DNA from: Undibacterium pigrum
GTDB lineage: Bacteria > Pseudomonadota > Gammaproteobacteria > Burkholderiales > Burkholderiaceae_D
Direction: 5' to 3'
Length of the DNA: 64,000 bases
Assembly (NCBI RefSeq): GCF_003201815.1
Contig: NZ_QJKB01000004.1
Location: forward strand, 329,312-393,311
Shown here: in pieces, positions 1 to 8,664 of the stretch
How positions within the stretch are numbered: the stretch's first letter is position 1
How the letters are laid out: the number at the start of each line of letters is the position of its first letter
Made by a program: the position numbers and the translations under genes
Notes under the pieces: generated by a model
What the model was told of the DNA's origin: nothing
Seen by the model: the letters and a program-made list of their open reading frames with translations, nothing else
Databases searched by the model: none

Positions 1-223
1 CAGGGATGCTGATCCTGCCACCTTCAAAACCCTGGAACGCGCTTATGCCAGGGATGACAAACATATCTATTACCGGGATTCCAGCCCGGGTAAAGTGATC
101 TTGCTGGAAGAGGTGGATGCAGGCAGTTTTGTCACAGGTTATTACGATGCTGCAACAAAATCTGATGCGCATGACCACTCTCGCTATTATTTGAACGGCA
201 AGCTGGTGACGACAAAAAAATAG
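1..223 (+). CDS. C-terminal end of a DKNYY-like protein (partial)
   Basis: The reading frame is open from base 2 to a TAG at 221-223 and its start lies outside the window. The visible 73 residues contain an aromatic stretch (DDKHIYYRDS) preceded by a TFKTLERAYARD segment. This resembles the repeat of DKNYY-family proteins, where each unit carries a D-K-x-x-Y-Y core. These proteins are usually secreted or envelope proteins of unknown role. The family call is from the motif only; only the tail is seen, so signal peptide and repeat number cannot be judged. Confidence 0.6.
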   Translation, partial: RDADPATFKTLERAYARDDKHIYYRDSSPGKVILLEEVDAGSFVTGYYDAATKSDAHDHSRYYLNGKLVTTKK

Positions 224-309
224 GAAGATACATATTCAGGTGGTTATTTGTGAGAAGTTAAGACTATAATTTTTTAATATTGACGCACGACAACCAGGGA
301 TACCCCAAG

Positions 310-1416
310 ATGAATACAGCCAATAGCGTTGACAGCTTCACTTGTCCCGAATTCCTGGCCATGGAGCGCACCATCATTGATGACTTTGTCGATTGCACGC
401 GTGAGGCTTGCGAAGAGGCAGAGGCCTGTGTCAAGGAACTGGATAATGATGGCGGAGCCGCTTATGTGCATCGCCTGTTCCGCGCCATGCATTCGCTCAA
501 GGGCAATTGTCAGATGGTGGGCCTGACACCTTTTGTCGAGCTTTTGCATCGGGTTGAAGAAATCGTCGCCAGGGTCAGGGCTGAGCAAGATCCATATTTC
601 CGGGAATTGGGTGAATTTCTTTTGCTGGCGATTGATGAAGTCGAGGATTTGCTGAATCACTTGATTGCCCATGGCAGCACCAGCGATGTGCGCCGTAAAA
701 AGCTCTACGAATTATGTGACACCTTACAAAAAAGCAGTAGCCGTGGCTTCCAGCCTCAGCAGTTTAAAGACGCAATTGCTTTGCTGGACGGCAAAGTCAG
801 TAGCAAAGAGACCGTCAGCAAGGCACCGAGGGTGATGCTGGAATTGCAGGACGACATGCTCATGATGCGCAAGTTTGCCCAGCAAATCGATAACCTCAGT
901 ATCTACAGAAAAAATCGCAGTGAACAAGCGGCACAATTGACGGCATCCCTGAATGAGGCCCTGGGTAATCCTGTCGATGCGCGGCAATTGCAGGCCGCTT
1001 CATTGATGCACGATGTGGGCATGAGTTTTATACCGCATAGCATTTTCAATAAAGAAGGTGGCTTGTCCAGGGAAGAGTTGAAGATAGTGCAGGAGCATGT
1101 GGTTACGGGCGCCCAGATGCTATTACGCTTTGGTGGCTGGGATGAGGCGGCACGCATCGTACTGGACCATCATGAGCGGTACGATGGCTATGGTTATCCA
1201 AATGGCTTGACGGGCAAGAACATACACCCGGGCGCACGCATGCTGGCAATCGTGGATACTTTTTGCTCTATCACCAATGAGCGTTCAGATCGCAGTTATA
1301 AGCGTAGTTTGTTGAGTGCGATTTCAGAAATCAACGCCAATATAGAAAGCCAGTTTGATCCACAGATGGTTGAGATGTTCAATGATGTAGTGCGCAAGCT
1401 GATTGCCAAACAATAG
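310..1416 (+). CDS. HPt domain / HD-GYP domain signalling protein
   Basis: A 368-residue cytoplasmic signalling protein. The N-terminal third is a histidine phosphotransfer domain with the phosphorylatable His in MHSLKGN (His61). The C-terminal half is an HD-GYP domain with HD at 234-235 and HHERYDGYGYP at 287-297. HD-GYP domains hydrolyse cyclic-di-GMP, and the HPt domain would bring in a phosphorelay signal. The usual HDxGK is HDVGM here, so the Lys is replaced by Met and activity may be altered. I chose ATG 310 over an upstream TTG at 280 because AGGGA lies 9 bases before it. A diguanylate cyclase follows about 0.7 kb downstream, so opposing c-di-GMP enzymes are neighbours. Confidence 0.85.
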   Translation: MNTANSVDSFTCPEFLAMERTIIDDFVDCTREACEEAEACVKELDNDGGAAYVHRLFRAMHSLKGNCQMVGLTPFVELLHRVEEIVARVRAEQDPYFRELGEFLLLAIDEVEDLLNHLIAHGSTSDVRRKKLYELCDTLQKSSSRGFQPQQFKDAIALLDGKVSSKETVSKAPRVMLELQDDMLMMRKFAQQIDNLSIYRKNRSEQAAQLTASLNEALGNPVDARQLQAASLMHDVGMSFIPHSIFNKEGGLSREELKIVQEHVVTGAQMLLRFGGWDEAARIVLDHHERYDGYGYPNGLTGKNIHPGARMLAIVDTFCSITNERSDRSYKRSLLSAISEINANIESQFDPQMVEMFNDVVRKLIAKQ

Positions 1417-1440
1417 TTGTTTGTTATTTATTCATCAGAG

Positions 1441-1983
1441 ATGCAAATAAAAAATTCACTGGAAATTTCACATAAGGATGTCAGCCTGCGCAATATACGC
1501 CGCAGTGATGCGCAAGCCTGGTATGACTATCTCAAAAATCCGGATGTAATCAGGCATACCAGCTGGAATCTTCATAATGCTGAGGACTTATTGGCTCAGT
1601 TCAGTCTCTATGAAAGTGATGAGATGAACTCGCCCATTCGTCTTGCCATCGTCAGCAAAGAGCATGACAGCCTGATAGGCACAGTGGGTTTTCATACTAT
1701 CTCGGACATCAACCGCAGTGCGGAGCTGGCTTATGACCTGGCACCAGAATACTGGGGCAAGGGCGTCATGCAGCCAGCTGCACTGGCACTCTGTGACTGG
1801 GGTTTCCGGCAGGCTGGCTATAACCGTATCCAGGCGACTGTGCTGGAAACCAATTCCCATTCCATACAACTGCTGGAGCGCATGGGCTTTGAACGTGAAG
1901 GCTATTTGCGGGCTTTTCGCATGGTGCGTGGCACCCCTGGTAATTTCTGGATGTATGCATGTTTACATCCTGACATTGCCTGA
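1441..1983 (+). CDS. GNAT family N-acetyltransferase (RimJ/RimL type)
   Basis: A 180-residue protein. It has the RimJ/RimL layout: an early beta strand with SLRNIRRSDAQAWYDYL, a central LIGTVGF strand, the acetyl-CoA pyrophosphate-binding region around EYWGKGVMQPA, and the C-terminal NxxSIQLLERMGFEREG segment. Such enzymes move acetyl from acetyl-CoA to an amino group of a protein or small molecule; the substrate here is unknown. ATG 1441 begins 24 bases after the preceding stop. A TTG at 1417 would add eight residues and cannot be excluded, since no clear ribosome site supports either. Confidence 0.85.
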   Translation: MQIKNSLEISHKDVSLRNIRRSDAQAWYDYLKNPDVIRHTSWNLHNAEDLLAQFSLYESDEMNSPIRLAIVSKEHDSLIGTVGFHTISDINRSAELAYDLAPEYWGKGVMQPAALALCDWGFRQAGYNRIQATVLETNSHSIQLLERMGFEREGYLRAFRMVRGTPGNFWMYACLHPDIA

Positions 1984-2139
1984 TATTGCTGGTGGACAAA
2001 CAAATCTTTACACCGAATTAACAAGATTGTTTTTTTCACGCAATGCCTGTTGCATAGTGTTGGACATATGCTTGTAGCTTGAGTTAGGCTGGCATTGAAC
2101 AGCTTCCTGCCTTGCAGGGACGATAGCCGGGAAAACAGC

Positions 2140-3117
2140 ATGTTGTTAAAACGCTCAAAAGAAGAAGTAGTCTTGCTCATGCTTTGTGGCCTGAGCATAC
2201 CGAGCATCCTTCCTTTCGGCATAGTGCGTCTGTTCCAGGGCAATTTTTTGATGGCGACAGTCGATCTGCTGATCGTGCTGGGTATGCTGTGCATCATTGT
2301 TTTTGTCTGGCGCACGCGTAAGGTACGTCTGGCCGGTATTGCCGTCACGGTGTTTTACTCCATGGGCATGCTGGCCGCAGTGTATGTCAAGGGTGTGCCT
2401 ATCGCATATTGGGTGTATCCCACCATGATCGCTGCTTTCTTTATACTCAGGGCGAAAGAAGCACTGATCATCAATAGCGTTTCATTGATCGTGCTGGTCG
2501 TGATCTTGCGTAATGCCATGCTGTTGCTGGATTTGTCCAGCCTGGTTGTAACGCTGGTGTTGATCAATCTGTTTTCTTATATTTTTTCTGACCGCACCAG
2601 TCTCCAGCATTTTGAATTGAACCAGCAGGCAGAAAAAGACTTTTTAACCGGTGCTGGCAACCGCCGTGCGTTTGACAAGCAGCTACAGACTATCTGCGCC
2701 AAGGATGAAGTACATACTGATGTTTGCATCCTGATACTTGATCTTGACCACTTCAAAAAAATCAATGACCAGTTTGGCCACATGGTGGGTGACCAGGTGT
2801 TGATACAGTTTTGCGCATTGCTGCGTTCACGCATACGCACGGCAGATTGCTTTTTCCGCTATGGTGGCGAAGAATTTGTCGTCATTGCCATGGGGGCAGA
2901 CGATATTGCCGCAGCCAGGTTTGCCGAGGAATTGCGCACCCTGGTAGAAAAGGCACAATTGCTGCGTGATTATCCGGTTACCGTATCCATAGGAGTGGCA
3001 AAGAAAATCGCAGGGGAAGATGGTCAGGCTTGGTTCCAGCGTGCTGATACCATGCTTTATGAAGCAAAACTGGCTGGGCGCAATGCGGTGCGCGTGGCTG
3101 TCAATGACAGCGTTTGA
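2140..3117 (+). CDS. Membrane-bound GGEEF diguanylate cyclase
   Basis: A 325-residue protein that makes cyclic-di-GMP from two GTP. About the first 165 residues form several hydrophobic helices, a membrane sensor of no named type that I can recognise. A GGDEF domain follows (FLTGAGNRRAFD onward). The active-site loop is intact as RYGGEEF, and RTAD five residues before it matches the RxxD product-inhibition site, so both catalysis and feedback inhibition look possible. ATG 2140 has CCGGGAA just upstream; an in-frame TTG at 2095 would add 15 polar residues. It converges on the minus-strand operon that ends at 3148. Confidence 0.88.
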   Translation: MLLKRSKEEVVLLMLCGLSIPSILPFGIVRLFQGNFLMATVDLLIVLGMLCIIVFVWRTRKVRLAGIAVTVFYSMGMLAAVYVKGVPIAYWVYPTMIAAFFILRAKEALIINSVSLIVLVVILRNAMLLLDLSSLVVTLVLINLFSYIFSDRTSLQHFELNQQAEKDFLTGAGNRRAFDKQLQTICAKDEVHTDVCILILDLDHFKKINDQFGHMVGDQVLIQFCALLRSRIRTADCFFRYGGEEFVVIAMGADDIAAARFAEELRTLVEKAQLLRDYPVTVSIGVAKKIAGEDGQAWFQRADTMLYEAKLAGRNAVRVAVNDSV

Positions 3118-3147
3118 ACTCAAGCCTCACTAAAGGCCACTACAGCC

Positions 3148-3768
3148 TCAAGCTTGCTGGTCTGGCTGATCAGCGGAAGCAGTAATGTCATTGGCGACGA
3201 CAATCTGTTTTTCCAGCTCACTGTCAGGGCGATAACTCCAGGCTGGCATGAACAGCAAGACAAATAAAGATGCCAGGGCCGTAATGACACTGATCCAGAT
3301 GACAAACTGGTTGGCCGCGATGCGCTCAGGGTAGATATGAATGACAGCACCCAGACCTATGGCATTGGCGGCAGCCACCAGTACCGCACAGGCATAATCC
3401 TGGAAACGCCTGGCCTTGTTGGCGCTCCTGGCCCAGCGTGGGTCAGTGTTATAGCTGGGCAGGTGCAGGTGGGCATCTTCCAGCCTTTCCAGAGTTGCCA
3501 GGAAATGGCGCAAATTCGTGATCGAGCGTTCTGCCTTGTAATTCAAAAAAGTCAGGCAAATCGATGCGACAGGAAAACCCATGACCAGCCATTCTACCGG
3601 CAGCTTGCTGCTGGGCTCACCTGGTTTCAGGGCCACCAGCGCAGCCAGCAGACTGACCACAAGGGTCACATACAGAGCCAGCGCCTGATGTCTTTGTGCT
3701 ATGCGGGTATTGACTTCCTGGTTGGCGGCGATGAAACGGTAATTGGCATCAACATGGGATTTTGACAT
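3148..3768 (-). CDS. Conserved membrane protein of unknown function
   Basis: A 206-residue protein with about four hydrophobic segments in two pairs (ALYVTLVVSLLAALVAL, WLVMGFPVASICLTFL, then ACAVLVAAANAIGLGAVI and VIWISVITALASLFVLLF). A charged segment lies between the pairs, and the tail is acidic. I do not recognise the family. It is the last gene of the minus-strand operon that starts at 8412, so it may serve that ABC/barrel system. Start choice is uncertain: ATG 3768 is used, but a TTG at 3870 overlapping the previous stop as TTGA would add 34 residues that include a short FSDD repeat encoded by a tandem 12-base unit. Confidence 0.65.
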   Translation of the reverse strand: MSKSHVDANYRFIAANQEVNTRIAQRHQALALYVTLVVSLLAALVALKPGEPSSKLPVEWLVMGFPVASICLTFLNYKAERSITNLRHFLATLERLEDAHLHLPSYNTDPRWARSANKARRFQDYACAVLVAAANAIGLGAVIHIYPERIAANQFVIWISVITALASLFVLLFMPAWSYRPDSELEKQIVVANDITASADQPDQQA

Positions 3769-3866
3769 GGGGCGGCTTTCAGCGATTTGGAGCAAGTCGC
3801 CATTATCGCTTAAATCGTCGCTGAAATCGTCGCTGAAATTTATGCTGAAACTGCCTGTCACTACAT

Positions 3867-5120
3867 TCAAAATGCCCAGGTAGCAGAAACATATGCCGTT
3901 TTGCTATCTGGCAGCTGCGCCAGTATTGCCTTGCTTGGGCCGCCATAAATACGCAAACCGCCATTGATGCTGATGCGGTCACCCTGCCAGCCCAGTGCTG
4001 CGGTGATGATGCGGCCATTGTCCTCTGGTGTCCACAGTATATCCAGCGAGGGTTGCCAGTCATTTTTTTGCCAGCTCCAGCGTGCAAACACATTCTTGCG
4101 ACGTATATTGCCAGAGGCTGACAAGGCCTGGGTTTGCCAGGCCAGGTTATATGCGATGACTTGCTGCATTTGCGGCAAATAATTGACGCTGCCTTGCAAA
4201 GCAAGATTGCGCTTATTCCAGTCTTGCCATTCGCGGTCTGACAAGGCCGTGCCATCCCACCAGGCTTCGAGGAAAAAACTGTGCTGCGATTCTGTCGTGT
4301 AGTTCGCACCCAGCATGGCTTGCACGACATTGTTTTGCGTATTATTTTGCCAGGGGCTGGTGCGCTGCAGCAAGCTAGTATCTGCATTCATGCGCAAACC
4401 TGTATTTTTTTTCATAAAACGCAAGGAGCCGTGTATCTCCATTTCATCTGTCGCGACCCATGACGCCGCAGCGCCCAGGCTGCCACCACTCTTTTGGCCA
4501 TAGCGGCCAAAGCCATGCAAATCGACGCCGCCAGTATGATGATAAACTCGTGCTGCCAGCGCCTGTTCATCTGCTATGTCCGTCGTTGCAGCATGGCCGG
4601 GATTAACCCAGACCATGGACAATGAGGTATTCGCATTGAAATATTCAAGGCTGGCCAAGGGTTTGCCGATGACAGTTGTGCTGATCAGTGAACGACGCTT
4701 TTCCTGCGCCACTACATCATTAGGACGAAAGCCATAACCCACATCCCAGGCAATGGTTTTTTTACCGGCACTGAACTGCCATGCGCCATCGCCAAGGCTG
4801 CCATACAATTCATTGAGCCATGCCGTGGCCTGAGTGCGCCCGCCATCATGGATCTGTCCCTGCAAGGTCGCAACAGCATTAATGCCTTTGCCACGGGCGC
4901 GCAATTCGGTTTCCATTACACCCAGTTGTGTATTCTTGCTGGATAAGCCCGGCACCAGTTGATTGGCAATCGCCAAAGGACTGGCGCTATTGCTGGTATA
5001 GCTATTGACCAGGCCACGCATCTGACCGCTGACTTCTGCATCTTCAGCCCTGGCAAAAGCAGGCGTGCAGAGCAGGGCAGCCAGCAAGCTTGCCAGGGCT
5101 GGGGTTTTCAAATCAGGCAT
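3867..5120 (-). CDS. Outer-membrane beta-barrel protein of the ABC export operon
   Basis: A 417-residue precursor with a signal peptide (MPDLKTPALASLLAALLC... cleaved near AFARA). After it come alternating short amphipathic strands, and the chain ends in WAF. A terminal Phe preceded by alternating aromatics is the outer-membrane insertion signal. No plug or POTRA domain is visible, so it is a porin-like barrel of unassigned family. ATG 5120 starts two bases after the stop of the LolA-like gene, with GGAG six bases upstream, which argues for translational coupling. Position in the operon suggests that it is the outer-membrane partner of the LolD/FtsX-like transporter. Confidence 0.75.
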   Translation of the reverse strand: MPDLKTPALASLLAALLCTPAFARAEDAEVSGQMRGLVNSYTSNSASPLAIANQLVPGLSSKNTQLGVMETELRARGKGINAVATLQGQIHDGGRTQATAWLNELYGSLGDGAWQFSAGKKTIAWDVGYGFRPNDVVAQEKRRSLISTTVIGKPLASLEYFNANTSLSMVWVNPGHAATTDIADEQALAARVYHHTGGVDLHGFGRYGQKSGGSLGAAASWVATDEMEIHGSLRFMKKNTGLRMNADTSLLQRTSPWQNNTQNNVVQAMLGANYTTESQHSFFLEAWWDGTALSDREWQDWNKRNLALQGSVNYLPQMQQVIAYNLAWQTQALSASGNIRRKNVFARWSWQKNDWQPSLDILWTPEDNGRIITAALGWQGDRISINGGLRIYGGPSKAILAQLPDSKTAYVSATWAF

Positions 5121-5122
5121 GA

Positions 5123-5863
5123 TCACTCCAGGCTGGGGTTCTTGGCCAGGAACATGGGGTTCAGCCATTGTTCAGGCACCGTCTTTTGCTTGCGGCTGAG
5201 ATAGCGCACACGTGTCTCTTTGTGGCTGCTCAATTGATCCAGCAAGATCATTTCGGATACCGCAGTTGGTGCCTGTGGTTTGTCGAGAACAAAGCTGGCT
5301 TGCTTGGCGAGTTTTTCTGACTGCACATACAAGTCCGCTTTGATCGGTTCGTGGCGGATCTTACCCAGCCACAGCTCTATGCGCTGATAAGCCACGGATT
5401 TACGCACGGCATTCAAACTCAGGTGCACACAGGGTTTGTCATTGCATTTTTCTTCGCCAACTATCTTGCCTGTGTAGTCTTGTGACCAGCTCATGGTCGC
5501 GATATCGCCGATAGAGGCATCCCCCAGTAATTTTTGCATGGGTGTGATGCGCAGCGGGCGCTGGCTGCCGGGCAAGAGCATCCAGAAATCATCACCCAGC
5601 ATCAAAACCTTTTGCCCTTTTTCTGCCGGGCTTTTCATGAGTACCAGAGATTGATGATTGACCTGCGAAAAAACCAGGTAATTTCTTTCTTTTTCCTTGC
5701 TACCATCCTTGGAAAAAGTGGTGATCTCGGTTTCTACCTGCATGTTTTCTGTACCGACCCTGAACTGATCAGCAGCTTTCAAGATATCACTGACTTCATC
5801 TGCCCTGGCCAGACCTGTTGCTGCTGCCAGCAACAAGGCGGTGACGTGTATAGCTGTTTTCAT
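5123..5863 (-). CDS. LolA-like outer membrane lipoprotein-sorting protein
   Basis: A 246-residue secreted protein. The signal peptide is MKTAIHVTALLLAAATGLARA. The mature part has the pattern of the periplasmic outer-membrane lipoprotein-sorting family (COG2834-like): an ADQFRVG helix, then successive beta strands carrying ...LVFSQ, LVLMKSP, VLMLGDDFWMLLPGSQRPLRI. This LolA/LolB-type half-barrel carries acyl chains of lipids or lipoproteins across the periplasm. ATG 5863 has GGAA seven bases upstream. It sits 13 bases behind the permease stop and just ahead of the barrel gene, which fits a relay from inner to outer membrane. Confidence 0.8.
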   Translation of the reverse strand: MKTAIHVTALLLAAATGLARADEVSDILKAADQFRVGTENMQVETEITTFSKDGSKEKERNYLVFSQVNHQSLVLMKSPAEKGQKVLMLGDDFWMLLPGSQRPLRITPMQKLLGDASIGDIATMSWSQDYTGKIVGEEKCNDKPCVHLSLNAVRKSVAYQRIELWLGKIRHEPIKADLYVQSEKLAKQASFVLDKPQAPTAVSEMILLDQLSSHKETRVRYLSRKQKTVPEQWLNPMFLAKNPSLE

Positions 5864-5876
5864 TTTTATTCCAGTT

Positions 5877-7094
5877 TTAGTTATGTGCAAGCGCATCGAC
5901 GATAGGCTGGCGCAGGGTTTTGCGGGCGATGAAGGCTGACGACAGCATGGACAAGGCAATCATCATGAACACGGTGATTGCATACATGGCCGCATCTATC
6001 GTGATCAGTAAGGGGTAACCGCTGGAGCGTCCTGGTGGTGGTGGCATTTCTACCGGAAACACCATGAGCAGCAGCGCAACGGTGATCGCCAGCAAGGCAC
6101 CAGCGATGGCACCTGTGCCACCCAGTATCATTCCTTCAAAAGAAAAGCTGCGTATCAGTTGCCCTGGCAAGGTACCCATGGCGCGCAGCGTGCCAACTTC
6201 ACGGGTACGTTCTATGATGGCCATGGCCATGGCATTGGCAACTACGAACACCACGATGACACTGATGATGGCACCCAGAGCACCAAAGATACGGTTATAC
6301 AAATCGCGTACAGATTTATAAAAGAAGGCTTGTTCCAGCCAGTTTTGTACCGTCAGTTCAGGAAATACTTTTGCCAGTCTGGCTTGTGCAGGCAGGGTCG
6401 CATCCATGGAGTTCAGGAACACACCGAGACTGGAAATACGCTGGGTATTCAAGAGCTTTTGTGCAGTCTTGATATTCGAATACACCAGACGCTTATCCAG
6501 CTCAGGCACGCCGGTGGATACCAGACCCTTGACGGTGACATCAACCGCATTCAGGGCACCATCAGTGGTGCTGGCCATCAACGTCAGACTGCTGCCGGGT
6601 TTGGCCTTCAGGCTGCGTGCCAGTGCGTCACCCAGGACGATTTCTGCTTCTGCTGATTCGGTTTGCAGCAATTCACCTTCTTTCAATGTCAGGGTAGGGC
6701 CTTTGACCGAGAATTCGGCATCAGGGTCTATACCTACTGCCATCATGATGGTCGATTTGTCGCCATTGCTGATCAGGCCGCTATATTCTATGCGTGGCAA
6801 GACATAGCGCACGGCTGGGTCAGCCAGCAGCTTGCTTTGCAGGGCTGCTGCATTTTCCAGACCATATTGCAGTGGCACATCCTGGTCACTGGTGAAATGC
6901 TGGGGTTTGCCTATGGTCAGGTGACCAGTGCTGCGTGCAGATATCTGCGCCAGGCCTTCATAAGTCGAATAGGCAAAGCCACCGGCCAGCAGGATAGCCG
7001 CTGTACCTAGCGCAGCGATGACCACGGTAATGGCAGAACGGCGGCGGTTGCGCAGGGTATTGTAAAAGGCGAATTTGAGCCAGCTGAGTTTCAT
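5877..7094 (-). CDS. FtsX/MacB-type ABC transporter permease
   Basis: A 405-residue inner-membrane protein of the type VII ABC (LolC/E, MacB) layout. One transmembrane helix lies near the N terminus (SAITVVIAALGTAAILLAGGFAY), a large periplasmic domain of about 230 residues follows, and three helices close the C terminus (IISVIVVFVVANAMAMAI, GTGAIAGALLAITVALLL, ITVFMMIALSMLSSAF). The conserved cytoplasmic element RTREVGTLRAMG is present. These permeases do not form a channel; they push substrates within the periplasm or pull them out of the membrane. Its ATG overlaps the ATPase stop as ATGA. Only one permease gene is present, so a homodimer is expected. Confidence 0.9.
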   Translation of the reverse strand: MKLSWLKFAFYNTLRNRRRSAITVVIAALGTAAILLAGGFAYSTYEGLAQISARSTGHLTIGKPQHFTSDQDVPLQYGLENAAALQSKLLADPAVRYVLPRIEYSGLISNGDKSTIMMAVGIDPDAEFSVKGPTLTLKEGELLQTESAEAEIVLGDALARSLKAKPGSSLTLMASTTDGALNAVDVTVKGLVSTGVPELDKRLVYSNIKTAQKLLNTQRISSLGVFLNSMDATLPAQARLAKVFPELTVQNWLEQAFFYKSVRDLYNRIFGALGAIISVIVVFVVANAMAMAIIERTREVGTLRAMGTLPGQLIRSFSFEGMILGGTGAIAGALLAITVALLLMVFPVEMPPPPGRSSGYPLLITIDAAMYAITVFMMIALSMLSSAFIARKTLRQPIVDALAHN

Positions 7095-7768
7095 TGCAAT
7101 CTCCCATCCAGCAGTGACACGATGCGGTCGCTACGGCTAGTCAGGCGGTTATCATGGCTGGCGATGATGAAGGCCACGCCTTCGGCATGACCACGTTCAC
7201 GCATCAGGTCCAATACCTGGTCGGCGGTATGTGAATCCAGGCTGGCCGTCGGTTCATCGGCAATCACCAGGCTGGGGCGTTTGATGAGCGCGCGGGCGAT
7301 AGCCACCCTTTGGCGCTGGCCGCCAGACAAGGCGTCTGGCAAATGCTGGGCATGCTCATGCAGGCCAACGGCTTTCAATTGTGCTGCCACCCTCTCACGT
7401 CGCTCTGCTGCCGGTACACCCGTCAGGAAGAGCGGGTAATCGACATTCTCTGCCACCGTCATGACAGGTACGAGGTTAAAGCTCTGGAAGATAAAGCCTA
7501 TGGTGTCGCGTCTTTGCAGGGTTTTTTGTGTTTCATTGTATTCATTGATATTGACGCCGTTGAGCAAGATATCACCGGCATCGGCATGGTCTATCAGACC
7601 GCACAGATTCAGTATCGTGCTCTTGCCGCTGCCGGACGGTCCAGTCAGGGCCAGCAATTCACCACGCTGCAGGGTCAGGTCTACCCCTTGCAGGGCCTTG
7701 ACGACGTGGGCACCGAGTTGATAGGTTTTGTGAACTGCATGCAGTTCTATGGCAGGGGCCAGGCTCAT
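7091..7768 (-). CDS. ABC transporter ATP-binding protein, LolD/MacB type
   Basis: A 225-residue nucleotide-binding subunit. Walker A is GPSGSGKST, the signature is LSGGQRQRVAIARAL and Walker B is LVIADEPTAS followed by the His-switch segment IIASHD. Length and sequence match the LolD/MacB/FtsE group that powers type VII permeases. It overlaps its neighbours by four bases on both sides (ATGA at 7091-7094 and 7765-7768), so the three genes are tightly coupled. It should bind the cytoplasmic face of the permease encoded next. Confidence 0.93.
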   Translation of the reverse strand: MSLAPAIELHAVHKTYQLGAHVVKALQGVDLTLQRGELLALTGPSGSGKSTILNLCGLIDHADAGDILLNGVNINEYNETQKTLQRRDTIGFIFQSFNLVPVMTVAENVDYPLFLTGVPAAERRERVAAQLKAVGLHEHAQHLPDALSGGQRQRVAIARALIKRPSLVIADEPTASLDSHTADQVLDLMRERGHAEGVAFIIASHDNRLTSRSDRIVSLLDGRLQ

Positions 7769-8412
7769 GATGGAATGCCTTTCAACATGGCCTTGGCAGC
7801 TTCTGCCTGCGGTGCATTTTGCTTGACCACTTCATTCAGGTAACGCCTGGCATCTTCAGGGCGTTTTTGTTCATTCGCCAGGCTGGCAGCGCGCATCAGT
7901 ACAGAACCGCGAAAGCCTGGCTCTGCCTTGTCGAATTGTTTATGTTCCAATACTTCATTCAGGAGCTTGAGACCACGCGGACCACGGTTCATGAAAGCTG
8001 GCACAGCCAAAAAAGTGCTGGCAGCGACATATTTGACTTCCAGTATCACGGGCGTGCTGCCATGGCCCTGGGCATTTTCATTGGCGGCGGCAAGTTGCAG
8101 GGCTTTTTCCAGCATGGCCATGCCATCCTCGGCATACGACATTTTCTTCCATGGGAACATGGTGGTTACCGCCAGCTTGCCAGTACTTGCACCGGCATAG
8201 GCCATGATCAGTGGGCTGGTCGGGTCTTGCTTGAGTAATTCACTGAAGGCATTCGCCGCAGCTTCTTCATTACCCTTGGCAGACTGGGTGAATTGCTGGA
8301 AAGCGGTTTGGAACTGTGGCTCAGAAAATGCCATGGCCTGGGTAGTGAATGCCAGCATCAGACTGCTTGCCAACAGAAATTTTTTACCGGTAGTGAGTTG
8401 AAATGCGCGCAT
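7765..8412 (-). CDS. Secreted helical protein leading the ABC export operon
   Basis: A 215-residue precursor with a signal peptide ending near TQAMA. The mature part is made of paired helices with TPR-like spacing (QFTQSAKGNEEAAANAFSELLKQDP, EDGMAMLEKALQLAAANENA, RPEDARRYLNEVVKQN), though no confident TPR call can be made by eye. ATG 8412 has AGGAG seven bases upstream, and the upstream 250 bases presumably hold the operon promoter. It is likely a periplasmic scaffold of the system encoded behind it; function is unknown. Confidence 0.7.
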   Translation of the reverse strand: MRAFQLTTGKKFLLASSLMLAFTTQAMAFSEPQFQTAFQQFTQSAKGNEEAAANAFSELLKQDPTSPLIMAYAGASTGKLAVTTMFPWKKMSYAEDGMAMLEKALQLAAANENAQGHGSTPVILEVKYVAASTFLAVPAFMNRGPRGLKLLNEVLEHKQFDKAEPGFRGSVLMRAASLANEQKRPEDARRYLNEVVKQNAPQAEAAKAMLKGIPS

Positions 8413-8664
8413 GTGAGTCTCCTGTCAGTGTGAATGTTGTGGTGCATGGATAAGTACGACAGAACGGAGATTAAGGAAGGACAGCATTACCCTCAATGCA
8501 GATGCGACGGGGCAGGGAAGTTTGCCGTGAACGGTATTAAAAATGGCGCGAATGGATGTGCTGTTGCGCGAGAGGTATGGAAGTATTGACAAGGCAGGAA
8601 AAAAATCCTGAATCGTGTAATACTGGATTTTAGTTGGGAAATTCTTAATAAAAGCGACGAGATC

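Noticed and set aside
3808..3840. Tandem 12-base unit encoding FSDD as a repeat element
   Set aside because: Only two to three units at the doubtful 5' end of the gene; noted in that entry.
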